From NCBI RefSeq assembly GCF_963583255.1, contig NC_084813.1:4094501-4158500 (forward strand): a stretch of 64,000 nt of DNA, written 5' to 3'. The DNA is from Pyrus communis. Its lineage: Eukaryota > Streptophyta > Magnoliopsida > Rosales > Rosaceae. This document shows, in pieces, positions 44,101-56,558 of this stretch. The notes beneath the pieces were generated by a model. The model worked only from the letters and a program-made list of their open reading frames with translations. It searched no databases and was not told the origin of the DNA. The position numbers were made by a program, and so were the translations under genes. Within the stretch, counting starts at the first letter, position 1. Each line of letters begins with the position of its first letter.

Positions 44101-47100
44101 ACTTTAAATTTTAGTGGCTAATAATTAATAATCATGCCCACCATGCACGGGGTAGGATTTTGTCACGGCATTCAGACCTTTTTAGGTTTATATCAAGGCA
44201 TTGAGATAGACTTGCAAGCAGACAGTTAGCCTAGCTAAACACATGTTCAGTTTAAGTATTCTGCATGCCCTCATCCTATGAGAGCAGAATAAATTTACAT
44301 TCAGTTCCGAGGATAAATGGCTTAAACATATACTTTAGTTTTCAACAGGAGAGGAAGGTCAAACGTGAAAGCTTATTCCTATGTTTTAGAAAGAAAAAAG
44401 CACATATGTACAAGCATAAACCAAAATATTGCAGAGAAAACCTGAGACTTACCACTCCAAGCCTGCTCTTAATTAATCTGATTCGATCAAGAGAGATCAT
44501 CATAGTAGATACTGTAATTGGTGCGAACTCAAGTCCATTGGTCGAGGATTTTATTGGTGATCGATCATCTTCCCCCACGATGCTCTTTGAAATGCCCCAC
44601 CAAGAATCGGATATGGTGTTCAACAAGCATGAGAAAGTTGTGGTCATAACATTTTCACTCTTCGGTTTCGATGGCCGTCGTGAAGGAAAAGTTAGTGGAA
44701 GCGAAGGATTGTCAGCCCTTCGTAGACAGGAGATAAGAGCGCCCATGAGAGAGTAGCCATCACCTAACGCATGGTGCAACTTGAATATTACGTTACCAGC
44801 TGCATTGCTATTTGGGTACTTTATAACATGAATTTCCCACAGTGGTTTGTCTTCTGGAAATCTTGTTGTTGCTATGTTTGAGATATAGTCATCAAAATAC
44901 TCGTCATATGATTCATTTGACAAGTTGGAAGGGAAGATTGGAGTTTTAACATGGTCTTCAAGCTTCACTTCAACCTTTTTCCATTGCTTCTTTCCATTAT
45001 TTTCAATCTGCTTCCAAATTAAATAATTATTAATTGTTCATGAAAAAGAGTACATCATGTAAAGAGTACTTCAAAAGAAACTTCAAACGTCCCCAGATAC
45101 ATTTGGCCCACGTCCTATAATGATGCAATATTACGTACCATAATGATCTAGTACAATGCTTAGATCTAAAACTAATCAAGCTTAGGGATATCATTCGATG
45201 AGACTAAATCGGCACTTTATAAGTTTATGTGGTACAAATATGGCTTATACATTAGCCTATACAAGGGTCTTGTGTTCACCATATCATCAATCGAACGAAG
45301 GATTGAGTATAACTCCCACATCGGAAAATTGAGAAAATAAAATACAATATATAAATGTTTGGTTCCACTCCTAATATCACGAAGGTCTTTTGTGATAAAA
45401 CTCAATGCCTAGCAATAAGTGGTTTAGTTGAGACGAAATCAATGTTGTTAGAAGTGGGCCATCTGACATGACCAAACAATCAAACCGACCAAACCCATCA
45501 AGTGATACAATTTTAATTTTTAATATATTATGAGGCATCCACTTAATATTATGGTCTGATTGTATTCCTTAGTATAAATTAATATATCGTTGTATAAACA
45601 AATTCCTTTTGGTGAAAAATAAAATAAAATAAAGGGATACTTTGGATGCGGTCTCTAATCTTTAACATTCTTAGATTAAAATTTTAGTAGTATTCAAAGT
45701 TTGATCAAGGTCCCTTGACTTTGTACACCTCATTATATTACTATTAATATTTATATATTTATAGTTTTGACATTAATTGTTTGATATTTTATGAGATTTA
45801 TAATCCTATAAATTTAAAATCCCTCATTATAATACTATTAGAAAGGGTTACAATAAAAACATTCAAACATTTTGATTGCATAAATGCATAAAAACTATGT
45901 AAAAATAAGAAATAATAAATGGCAAAAGAATGAATCCATAGTGTTAAAAAAAATTGGTACATTTCACATATAACAAAGTGGTACATTAATAAAGAAGAAT
46001 GGGTACATTATAAATAAATTAGCGTACATATAACAGATTAAAAATTATGAGTACAAATGAATTTTTAAAAATATAGGTGCTAAAAGAAATTAATACATGG
46101 GCACAAAATAAAACTAAAAAGAAAATACTACAAATTAAAAAAAAAGTGCAAATTAAAAGTGGGTACAAACTAAAAATATAAATATATGATACAAAGTTTA
46201 GGCATAAAACATAAATATACCATATGTAATTTTTCTATCATTGATCAAATATACAATGTCATGTGATGGTATACACATAGGTACAAACACAAATAAAACT
46301 TTAACAAATATGGACACAAAAGGAAACTAATATATGAGTACAAATTAAAAATGAAAAGAAAATTGGTACAAATTAAAAAATATTTGCAAATTAAAATAGG
46401 TACAAACTAAAAATAAAAATATATGATAACAAATTTAGCCATAAATATAAATATACTAATTGTAGCATTTTTAACACTAAAGGAATATATTTAAAAATAA
46501 AAATATTTTATTATTCAAATAAGTAATGATGTTATTAATACCCAAGGACCTTAATCAAAAATTCAAAATGAATAGGATTTTAATCAATGGAGTAACAAAA
46601 AGAAGGATCTTAACCTAATTTTCATGACTTGTTTGAAAATCACCCCAAACCTAAAAGGTGTGAAATGTAGTTTGCCCTATGCCCACATGTGTAAAAAATT
46701 GAAAGACAAAAATAAAAGAAATCGCATTTGACCCAAAAAAAAAAATGTTTACTTAGTCAAGAGGAATTCCACTATATTTTTGAACATCTCATGTTTTATT
46801 TTTCTGGTTTTTTTACAATGCATTTTTTATATTTAATGACACATTTACACTAAGGGGCTAGAGAATAAATTTATTGAATTAGCCATACATGAGAACTAAA
46901 CCTAAAACCTATTACTTACAAATAAAGAAAATATCATTATACCATATTACTAAATAGCTTGACAAAGCGATATTGTAAGACCTCTTACAATTGAAGAGGA
47001 CTTTCATTGAATTTGTAATACTCGTGGCCATTTCATTTCTCCTACATCACTCGCAGGTGACACTTCATCGCAATAGCGGAAAGAAATCATGCCCATGCAC

Positions 47101-47483
47101 CTAGTGCAGGTTTAATCTCAACTGATCTCTCTTCTCCCAAAACAACTAATAATTTAACCCATTAATGCTATTGTTTGTCCAAGAAAAAAAAAAAAGTATC
47201 ACTCTGTCGTAGCGAATTGGCCTAAACACATTAGTCCTCCCTTAACCATCACTACAATCTAGTGATATTGTTGCATAAAAAAATTGAAAAAAAGCTAGAT
47301 AGTTTTGTCACTAACACTATGTACGATCTATGAGACTTACATATAACTGACAAGTCTTAAATTCGATTGACTTTGATAGTTTATTGTGAGGATTAACACA
47401 ATCTTCAACCTTCCTAGTAAAATATTGAAACAAAATTTGCTTCTGAAAAGTTGTTTAATAAGTAAAAGGTAGGAAACAAAGAG

Positions 47484-47555
<72 letters not shown>

Positions 47556-47741
47556 TACCATGATAGAGGAGAAGCGTGAGTTGATGGGGAGAAACACATT
47601 CTCAAGCAATGATAGAGTTTGAGAGTCATCGATTGGAATTTCAAATTCTAAAACACCAAGAATCGATATCGACAAAACGGAGCTTTTGAAGTAGTGGCCA
47701 GTAGGGCTCACTGGATCTAGTCCCTCTCCCCCGATCTCCAT
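41113..47741 (-). CDS. WSD1-like: WSD1-like wax ester synthase/diacylglycerol acyltransferase (copy B, intact)
   Basis: Five exons, all with GT-AG introns in phase 0: 47741-47559, 45007-44453, 42846-42499, 42124-41987, 41292-41113. Together they encode 467 residues, close to the usual 460-490 of the family. The enzyme esterifies fatty alcohols or diacylglycerol with acyl-CoA, normally at the ER, for cuticular wax or storage lipid. Exon 2 has WKKVEVKLEDHVKTPIFPS and the active-site motif HHALGDG within FKLHHALGDGYSLMG (WES_acyltransf domain). Exons 3-5 form the DUF1298 domain, with SPWGNRFTFLQVPIPK, NMIGPLEQMSLANHPIKG and SILSYMGEVKL. The start is chosen because MEIGGEGLDPVSPTGHYF matches the family N-terminus and a TATA box lies 62 bases upstream. 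Introns are large and repeat-filled. It is the only intact member of the local array. Confidence 0.9.
43340..44060. repeat. GTACC-type tandem repeats in WSD1 copy B intron 2
   Basis: Six or more imperfect units of the type TAGTGTACCGAAATGTCCGT and CCTAAATATATTATA, spaced about 50-60 bases, fill 43500-43800. The corresponding intron of copy A lacks them, so this is a later insertion. The same family occurs inverted at 19935-20110 inside the large CACTA element. Confidence 0.65.
45641..46615. mobile_element. copy-B-specific insert in WSD1 intron 1
   Basis: Comparison with copy A (near 38175-38215) shows about 975 extra bases in copy B, beginning near GGGATACTTTGGATGCGGTC and ending near AAGGATCTTAACCT. 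Both ends mention a GATCAAGGTCC / GGACCTTAATCA-like phrase in opposite sense, compatible with a non-autonomous DNA transposon. No ORF and no clean target duplication. Confidence 0.5.
47489..47553. repeat. GA microsatellite at WSD1 copy B intron 1 donor
   Basis: About 32 GA units end five bases from the exon 1 donor (exon ends 47559; coding strand ATG|GTACGCTCTCTC). The microsatellite is at the same place as in copy A and so predates the duplication. Confidence 0.95.
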
Positions 47742-47802
47742 CTAATCCCTCGTTCCAACTAACTTGAAATTGTTAAGCATTCATCAACGTGCATGGGCTA
47801 TG

Positions 47803-47810
47803 TATTTATA
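47803..47810 (-). promoter_or_regulatory. TATA box of WSD1 copy B
   Basis: TATAAATA on the minus strand, 62 bases before the start codon, in the conserved context TATAAATACATAGCCCATG also found in copy A. Confidence 0.55.
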
Positions 47811-50102
47811 GAGTAAGCGACCAGCAAAACCTTCTCTTTAGCCTCTCAGTCTCATGCTTCCACCTACTTAACTAGACCTAACAGAGTTAATTGGCACCAC
47901 CCTCCATACAATTACAAATAATTCCCAAACCCCCCACCCCCCAAACAACCAATTACTAATAATTGCGCACCACCCTCCATTAAACAGGAGGTTCAATTAC
48001 AATTAATTGCCCAATTGCATAAATCTTCCCAGCAACAACCCAACTAGTCTTCTCTCAAAGCATTTCCACCCTTAAAAAGTCATCGGGCTATAAGCAATTT
48101 AATCCCCCAAATGAATAGTAACTATCTTTACTACACAGTAATTGTCCAAGTACATCTCTACCCCTAAACTAAATAGTCCAGGTAATTCGTATTAAAATAT
48201 TATTAATTTTTTTTATAAAATAATAAAAGATAATTTTATTTTTAATTTTGGATGATAATAAAAGATTAGTTGAAAGTATTTGAAAATATTTAAATATAGT
48301 GTAAGGTGGAAAAACATGGTTAGATATTTATAGAAAGAAAAAGATTTTTTTTTTTTTTGTATTTTTATTTAATTTTTTAATTATAACTGACGTCAGTCTT
48401 GCATCACATGACTTAAGGGTTGGACTAGTCGACTTTAACCTAGGTGAGAGAATAGGCTCCCCAAAGCCCTGGAATAGCGTGGAGGAGTTTTTGGGGAAAG
48501 GAGGGGATTTGATCCATTATCCCCTAGGGATTTGAGAGGGGTGGAGGTGCTCTCATTTACGCCTACAAGCTAATAATGTAATTCACGGACTGACTCGTTA
48601 TGGTTTGGCGGTTTTGGTGGTTTAGCGGTTTTGGTTGTTTAGCGGTTTTATGGCTGGCTTTTCTCAGCCTCTGTTTTTGTCTGTATTTCTTCCTCCTGAA
48701 AGTTGTCGTTGCAATAAGATAAAATCACTCTAGGTAAAATGAATTGAGTAACGGAAATGCTAAGTAGAACAACTGTAAGACTATATTTTTTGCCTCTCCA
48801 GAACAGTTAATCTATCTACTCATTCCGTCGATCTGTTCCTCTTCGGTGGAATTACATAGTGTTGTAGGAAAATTCTTGGTACATTGCTCAGCAAAACTTC
48901 AGAGTCTACAGTTCTTCGGCTTCGAGAGCATGTGAACCATGGCGTGTTCAGCGATTGACTAGAGGCAAGAAATTTAATTTCCTCAACCGTTCAGGGCAAT
49001 ATGTTTGGACCCAATTTTACACATTGGCTCCTGCGATCAAGGTCATTGAATGAAAGGGTTTAGACCATTGGATGAGACAAATATTAAGGTGATTTCAATT
49101 ATTTTATATTATTACGGTTGTGATAACAATAATAATTATCTTCTAAATAATTAGGATTATCCTGGTATTTTATTGATAATTACCTAGACAAGGTGTTTGA
49201 ATGCAATCACATTTGATTTAGGATATTGGTAGAATGTATCCGAAGTGAGTTGTAATTGCTTGAGATTTGTAAGCTGTTGGTTGGAACAAAATGTGGTGCC
49301 GAGGCCACTTAATTGGGAGCCTAAGATCATGCTTGTTGTTGCTAAGATCATGCATGTCATGCATGTTGTGGCTAGTTATTTGATGATTATCCTTTGGATA
49401 AAGGATTGAATTGGTTGGTCAGCAAAGGTAGGATAATGCTTCAAAGGTAGGATTGCAATTGAATTTTAATTTGCTTTATGATTGCATGGATGCATCTGAA
49501 CAAACAAGTTAGAAGGGGAGTCTTTTGGTTACGACGCAACATTCAAGGGCCACATGATATTTCATTTGAAATTAGTCAGCGTGGAAGTGATTGGTATTAT
49601 CAGGTGGAGCTGCATGGCTGAACAATTCAATCACTATAAGTATAAGACATTTCGCAATGTAAAAGGCCACCGAACACAATAAACAAACAACTCAAACGCT
49701 CTAGGTGAAACTTTCTCACAACCCTAAGAAAAATACTAATTATCCTAAACCCTTCGTTATTACATATTCAGTTCATTGGAACATAACTGGAGCCGTAGAA
49801 CTAATCACTCTTGGAGTACCTTCAAGTTGGTGGAATAGCTAGCACTACTTCTAGTTCGGTCGGGTATCTACCCAAATCTCAACCGGCGAAAAGTCTTGCA
49901 TTTCTGCGCCTAAAGATGTCATTTCATTAGTTTCTCGGTAAACTGAGGTGTTACCAAATTACTTCGTGTTTGGCACATTGAAAGCCAAATTATTTATTAA
50001 GCTTCACATTGATCTAGCAACCTTGTCTTCAAAATCTAGAACTCAAGGCTGAGACGTGTTCCTTTCTCGGCTAGAGTGGCTCAGGTGTAGAATTCAACAG
50101 CA
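47811..50102. other. upstream and intergenic, no gene seen
   Basis: No coding sequence is supported. A small tandem repeat of GGTTTAGCGGTTTTGG units lies at about 48600-48645. Positions 49700-50100, and the continuation after the copia element (56035 onward), look like older repeat or retroelement sequence that was split by the copia insertion. Confidence 0.45.
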
Positions 50103-50107
50103 TATTC

Positions 50108-50818
50108 TATTATAACCAATCAAATGTCAAGTGTATAATATATAACAATTTGCACAGTTTTATTTCAAATGAAAAATTCAACAACAAATACAATATATCA
50201 AAATATAAACACTTCATGAAATTGTATATAAAATCATAAATCACTAACTTGTTCTTTGAAGATAGAGGCTTGCAAAAGCAATCTCCTAAGACAGAAATTC
50301 GTCCCTACACCAGTGCAGCAGTTCAATGGACGTCTATCTTGTAGGATACAACTATCTAACCCAAGTTCTTGCACTCGAACTTGGATTCTTGGCGAATTGG
50401 TTGTGGTGTTTCTCTGTGAAGTATGAAGGATACGATGGAATTGTTGTATCTGTTTCTGATTTGACGGACATATATATAATGGCGTAATAGAGCAGTTAAA
50501 ACCATTCATATTTATCTTTAAGAACGGTTGTAACCGTTCATGTGATCAATTTTATCCTTTCAGAAAAAACTGAATGCAAAAATCAAAAACATAAAAACGA
50601 TACTTGTGTTTTTCGTCCATCCGAGCCTAAGAGGCCCAAGGCCCATCTTTGACATTTAATATATGCACCCAAACCCTCCAAGTCTAAGGCCCAAGGTCCA
50701 TCGCTTTGGCCCAATTCATTTCAAACTATAAGTGAGTGAACTCACTTATAAAAGTGAAGTTCTAAAAAGGTTTGGGCGATGTGGGACTTAGAGTCCCACA
50801 TAAACACAAGTTCCAACA
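50108..50818 (-). repeat. copia 3' LTR
   Basis: 711 bp; its outer terminus has lost the canonical CA (TATTAT where the other LTR has TGTTAG, plus strand). It contains a TATATATA promoter-like stretch near 50468. Confidence 0.93.
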
Positions 50819-51424
50819 ATACCCCACATTTTCTATTCAAACTCTAGCAATACCCCACATTTGAATAGAAAATAAGAAACTAGCTAAATTAGTAACATAT
50901 TTCCAGAGAACTTAGATATGATACGCATCGAGATAGGTGTCTTTTGGACTTGAACCATCTTTAGTGAGTACTTATCGGATTTACCTAATGAAGCAGTGAA
51001 TTTACTATCTTGAACTGATCATTCTTAATAGTAAAATCGAAACAATAAGTATCACACATATCACATCTTGACACACTTCAATTCATACGGTTGTGTTCAT
51101 TTTGGTCCTGAACATATCCTGATTTCATGAGACCTTTAGAGAATTGTAGCCATACCAATTCTCAAAGATGCGACCCCACATCAATTTCATATGGGTAATG
51201 CTAATAAAGAATATCCTGCTCTATTTATCTTAACCATAAGATATTAGCATTATTAAGAATAGTTATTCACCTTATTCGTCATATAGGCAACACACTGTTT
51301 TCTATCATAAGAATGAGTAAAGATTGTGTGTTTCTTACTTTGAGTTTTCCTCAACTAGTTTTCCTATTGAATCTAGACCATGGGATCTCCAATTAGCTAG
51401 GTTAGGTTTCCGTCAAGTTATAAC

Positions 51425-54400
51425 TCATTGAGTTGGCTTTAAACCCATTCCCCTCGATGTAATATAATCAATGGAAATAGTTCCATTCTTGAGTAGCTGT
51501 CTAATGGTCTTATGTCGTTGCCTTATATGTCTTGACTTCCCATTATATTCAGTGTTTTTGGCTCGACCTTGTGCAGCCATGCTGTCACAATGTATACATA
51601 TTGCAGTCACACGCTTGGGCCATAATGGAATATCTTCCAGAAAATGTTTAAGCCATTCAGCTTCATCAACAGCTGTATCTAAGGCTATAAACTCCAATTC
51701 CATTGTCGAACGTGCTATACATGTTTGCTTGGATGATTTCCATGACACAGCTGCTCCACCAAGTGTAAATACATATCCACTTGTGGATTTACTGTCTGTG
51801 CTCCAATTTGCATCGCTATATCCTTCTAATACTGGGGGATATTGAGTGTAATGCAAACCATAGTTCATTGTAAGCTTTAAGTATCTTAATACCCTTATTA
51901 AAGCATTCCAATGATCTCTTCCAAGATTACTTGAATACCTACTTAGTCGGCTTATTGAATAAGCAAGATCAAGTCTTGTACAATTCATAATGTACATCAA
52001 GCAACCTATAACTTAGGTATACTCCAATTGAGATATGCTCTCTTCTTCGTTTTTATTAAGTTTATGAATGGGATCAAAAGGAGTTACTGCAGGTTTACAA
52101 TCATAATGTCCAAACCTTTTTAGAACCTTTTCAACATAATGTGATTGAGTTAGAACGTATCCATCTGAATTCCTTACAATACGAACTCCAAGAATCACAT
52201 CAGCTAATCCCATATCTTTCATATCAAAGCTAGAATTTAGCATTTTCTTTGTGGAGTTAATCATATCTTTGTTTGTTGCCATTATAAGCATGTCATCAAC
52301 ATATAGACATACAATAACACAAGCATTTTTTGTTTGCTTAACATAAATGCATTTATCACTTTCATTGATTACAAATCCATTCGTAATCATATTATGATCA
52401 AATTTTTCATGCCATTGCTTAGGCGCTTGTTTGAGTCCATATAATGACTTAATCAACTTGCAAACTTTCTTTTCTTGACTTTTGACAATGAAACCTTCAA
52501 GTTGTTCCATATATATTTCTTCGTCTAATTGACTATTTAGATATGCAGTCTTAACATCAATTTGATGTATCTCGAGATTGTACACAAACGCGATAGCTAT
52601 TAATAACCTTATAGATGTTATTCTAGCTATTGGTGAATAAGTGTCAAAGTAGTCAAGTCCTTCTTTTTGACGATACCCTTTGGCAACTAAACGAGCTTTA
52701 TACTTGTCTATGGTACCATCCGGTCTCAATTTCCTCTTGAAAATCCATTTGTGTCCTATTGCTTTATTTCCAGGAGGCAAATTAACCAATTCCCATGTAT
52801 TATTTTGCATGATGGATTCTATTTCACTTTGAATAGCTTCTTTCCAATAAGGTGCTTCAGATGATTCTAATGCAGCCTTATAAGTTTGAGGCTTTTCTTT
52901 GGTTACAAAAGTAAGGAAATCAGGACCAAAATCCTTTGCAATTTTTGCTCTTTTACTCTTCCGTGGTTCCAAATCTTGGCTTTGAACTCTAGAAGTTGAA
53001 GCATGATTATCATCATCATTTCTTGTAGTAACCTTATGTACTATTTTGTTCAAAACATATGACCTATCTTTATAAGGAAAAATTTCCTCAAAGAACTCAG
53101 CTTCTGCAGATTCAAGTATAGTATTTATATGAATGTCTGCAATTTCAGATTTATGAACCAAAAATCTATACGCCGAACTATTATTGGCATGACCAATAAA
53201 TATACAATCCACTGTTTTTGGTTCAAGTTTTTGTCTCTTCGGAAGAGGCACTTGGACTTTTGCAAGACAACCCCACACTTTCAAGGTTTTATAAGTAGGT
53301 AACCTACCTTTCCAGATTTCATAAGGAGGGAGATTGATTAGTCTTCTTATGTGGAATTCGGTTTAAAATTGTGTTTGCAGCAAGGAGTGCCTCACCCCAT
53401 AAATTATATGGTGCACCAGAACTGGTCAACGTGGAATTAATCATATCCTTCAATGTACAATTTTTTCGTTCAGCCACTCCATTTTGTTAAGGAGTATATG
53501 GAGCTGTTGTTTGATGTATTATTCCATGTGTCGAACAAAATTCTGCAAAGTCATTAGATTCGTACTCAGCACCTCTATCCGATCTTAAGACTTCTATTCT
53601 TTTGTCTAGTTGATTTTCGACTTCGGCTTTAATTGTCTTAAACATGTTTAAAGCTTCATCTTTACTATAAATCAAATAGACATAACAGTACTTGCTGCAA
53701 TCATCAATGAAAGAAATATAATAGTTCTTTCCTCCACGAGTTGGTGTGGATTTGAAATCACAAAGATCACTATGGATTAAACCACGTATTTCCTTGGATT
53801 TTTCCACTGATTTATATGAGTGTCTTGCATATTTAGATTCTGTGCATATCTCACATTTAGATACTTTGTTCATGGAACATTTGGGTAATAGGCCCAAGTT
53901 AACCATTCTTTGAAGAGAACAAAAATTAACATGACCTAATCTTGCATGCCATAATGTAGAGGACTTAATCAAGTAAACAGAAGAAGCACTAGGCTTGTTA
54001 TTATTATTAATAGCATTAGTATAAAGTACATTTAGTTTGAAGAGCCCCTCAGCTAGGTAGCCCTTTCCCACATACACCCCACCCTTGGTGATTACAAACT
54101 TGTTAGATTCAAACACAATTTTGAAACCTTTGTTACTCAGAAGCGATCCAGAAATCAGGTTCTTGCGAATATCAAGAACATGCAAAACATTGGTGAGTGA
54201 AAACTCTTTTCCAGGAGTGAGTTTGAGTGTCACTTTTCCTTTCCCCGTAACGGCAGATGCAGTTGCATTTCCCATGTACAGATTTTCTCCACCATCAACA
54301 GATTGGTAAGTAACAAATAAATTCCGATCAGCACACACATGCCTTGTTACTCCTGTATCAACCTACCAGTCATTGGAATTAGTCAATAAATTAACTTCAG

Positions 54401-55289
54401 AGATAACAGCAATAATCGTGTCTTTTGCAACATTTGCTTGATTGGAACTCCCAGAATTCTGATCGTTCTTGTGGCGGCAGTCATTTTCCCTATGACCTGT
54501 GTTTCCACAAATCCAGCAACCTCCTTTGATTTTCTTGAAGGTTTTCCCTTTCACAGCAGTCAATGCTTTCTTTGCAGCATCTTTGCCTTTGTTTTTCTGA
54601 TGGTGCCTTGCCTTATGTGAGTCACCTCTTTCCACAACATTGGCTTTTGCCTCCAGCGGTGAGACATCATACTTCTCATTTTTGCGATGATCCTCCTCCA
54701 CACGCAGTTTGAGAATCAATTGATCCATGCTCATGTCTTCAGTTAGATGCTTCAGATAAATCTTAAAGTCCTTCTAATTCGAAGGCAGTTTCTCTATAAT
54801 AGAGCCAACCATAAAACTTTCTTTCAGACCAAGATTTTCTTCATCTAACTCATGAACAATCACTTGGAGTTCTTCAACTTGCTTGACAACAGACTTGGTG
54901 TCATTTATCTTGTAATTCAGAAATTTTCCAATTACAAACTTCTTGGAACTTGCCACTTCAGACTTGTACTTCTTATCCAGAGACTCCCACAGTTCTTTCG
55001 TTGTCTTATTTGATGAATAAATATCATACAGAGAGTCATCTAAAGCATTCAGAATATATTTCTTGCATAGAAATTCACTTTGAGTCCAGGCTTCTATAGC
55101 CTGCAGAATTTCGGCAGGCATATCTCCCTCTTCTGGTGCTTTAGGGGCCTTAGAAGTAATCACATGACTCAAGTTCAGAGTTGTTAAGTAGAACAACATC
55201 TTCTGTTTCCAACGTTTGAAATCAACTCCCTTGAACTTCTTAGGTTTCTCAACGTGTTGCTTGACAACACCAACATTTGATTGATCCAT
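51425..55289 (-). pseudogene. copia gag-pol polyprotein, broken
   Basis: It starts at ATG 55289 (MDQSNVGVVKQHVEKPKKF). Domains in order: GAG (UBN2-like, 55289-54780); a CCHC zinc knuckle CWICGNTGHRENDC near 54500; protease with VDTGVTRHV near 54345; integrase with the HHCC-like HARLGHVNFCSLQRMV and then HSDLCDF, FIDDCSKY; reverse transcriptase with KARLVAKGYRQKEGLDYFDT, LYGLKQAPKQWHEK and the catalytic YVDD near 52300; RNase H with [17 protein letters not shown]. Breaks: stops at about 54772, 54360, 53491 and 52014, and a frameshift near 53330. The stretch between IDYI and the terminal SRGMGLKP is also shorter than in related elements. It cannot produce a polyprotein. Confidence 0.93.
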
Positions 55290-55318
55290 GGTTTCACAAA
55301 GAAATTTCTGTCCTAGAC

Positions 55319-56029
55319 TGTTAGAACCAATCAAATGTCAAGTGTATAATATATAACAATTTGCACAGTTTTATTTCAAATGAAAAATTCAATACCAAAT
55401 ACAATATATCAAAATATAAACACTTAATGAAATTGTATATAAAATCACAAATCACTGACTTGTTCTTTGAAGATAGACACTTGTAGAAGCAATCTCCTAA
55501 GACAAAAATTCGTCCCTACACCAATGCAGCAGTTCAATGGACGTATATCTTGCAGCATACAACTATCTAATCCAAGTTCTTACACTCGAACTTGGATTCT
55601 TGGCAAATTGGTTGTTGTGTTTCTCTGTGAAGTATGAAGGATACGATGGAATTGTTGTATCTATTTCTGATTTGATGGCCATATATATAATGGCATAATA
55701 GAGCAGTTAAAACCATTCATATTTATCTTTAAGAACGGTTGTAACCGTTCATGTGATTAGCTTTATCCTTTCGGAAAAAATTGAATGCAAAAATCAAAAA
55801 CGTAAAAACGATACTTGTGTTTTTCGTCCATCCGAGCCCAAGAGGCCCAAGGCCCATCTTTGACATTTAATATATGCACCCAAACCCTCCAAGTCTAAGG
55901 CCCAAGGTCCATGGTTTTGGCCCATTTCATTTCAAACTATAAGTGAGTGAACTCACTTATAAAGGTGAAGTTCTAAAAAGGTTTGGGCGATGTGGGACTT
56001 GGAGTCCAACATAAACACAAGTTCCAACA
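55319..56029 (-). repeat. copia 5' LTR
   Basis: 711 bp with intact TG and CA ends (minus strand TGTTGG to TAACA). Promoter side of the element. Confidence 0.93.
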
Positions 56030-56034
56030 TATTC

Positions 56035-56558
56035 AACACCATTATAAATTCTACTCTCGCGATCAAGCTCGGATGTAAGTTGGTACACCTGCATTCACAA
56101 GGATGACATAATTATCTTATTGTTACTCGACTTGCCGATTACGTAGGTTTTGTAATTTTTAGGAGCAACTGTTCCAGAGTGAGTAAGGTACTCCGTATGT
56201 TACTACAATAACACGTCAATAAACGGTGGTTCATAGTAAGATATTCGAAGTCACTTTGTTGTTGAAGTCCAAACAGAACCACACGATCTGCCACCTCATA
56301 AGGTCTCTGATTAGAGTAAGTATCGAAGATACCTCATGTCCTACCTAACGACTCTCACTCAAATGCCATTAGTCACCAATCAAATCTCAACTGTTAAACC
56401 CAATTGTAGATTTAATTAGTCAAACTGATGACGCATGTTGCGTCTAATACAAGTTGTCCTATCCCATGCTGATGATGCAGCATGGCACAACACCTTACCT
56501 TGACTTCAACTACTCAGACGACTCAGACTGATTGCAAAGCACTCAAACTGACTTCTCA
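56035..56558. other. intergenic, no gene seen
   Basis: Sequence continuing from the left flank of the copia element. No ORF or recognisable repeat, except that it ends at the PIF-like element. Confidence 0.45.

Larger units (their letters stand above)
50108..56029 (-). mobile_element. full-length Ty1/copia retrotransposon
   Basis: Two 711-bp LTRs (50108-50818 and 55319-56029) flank about 4.5 kb. The target duplication TATTC is perfect (50103-50107 and 56030-56034). On the minus strand LTRs start TGTTGGAACTTG and end TTCTAACA (decayed to ATAATA in the 3' copy). I count about 37 mismatches between the LTRs by eye, roughly 5 percent, so the insertion is not recent. The order GAG-protease-integrase-reverse transcriptase-RNase H is that of copia. 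A purine-rich GTGGGGTAT stretch precedes the 3' LTR and is duplicated. The usual initiator-tRNA primer site is not evident after the 5' LTR. Confidence 0.95.

Noticed and set aside
47414..47644. Ser-Leu-rich ORFs over the GA microsatellites (also 39008-39445)
   Set aside because: The SLSLSL stretch is translated microsatellite; the true exon ends at the GT donor just before it.
51471..51845. 124-residue plus-strand ORF
   Set aside because: Antisense shadow of the copia RNase H region.
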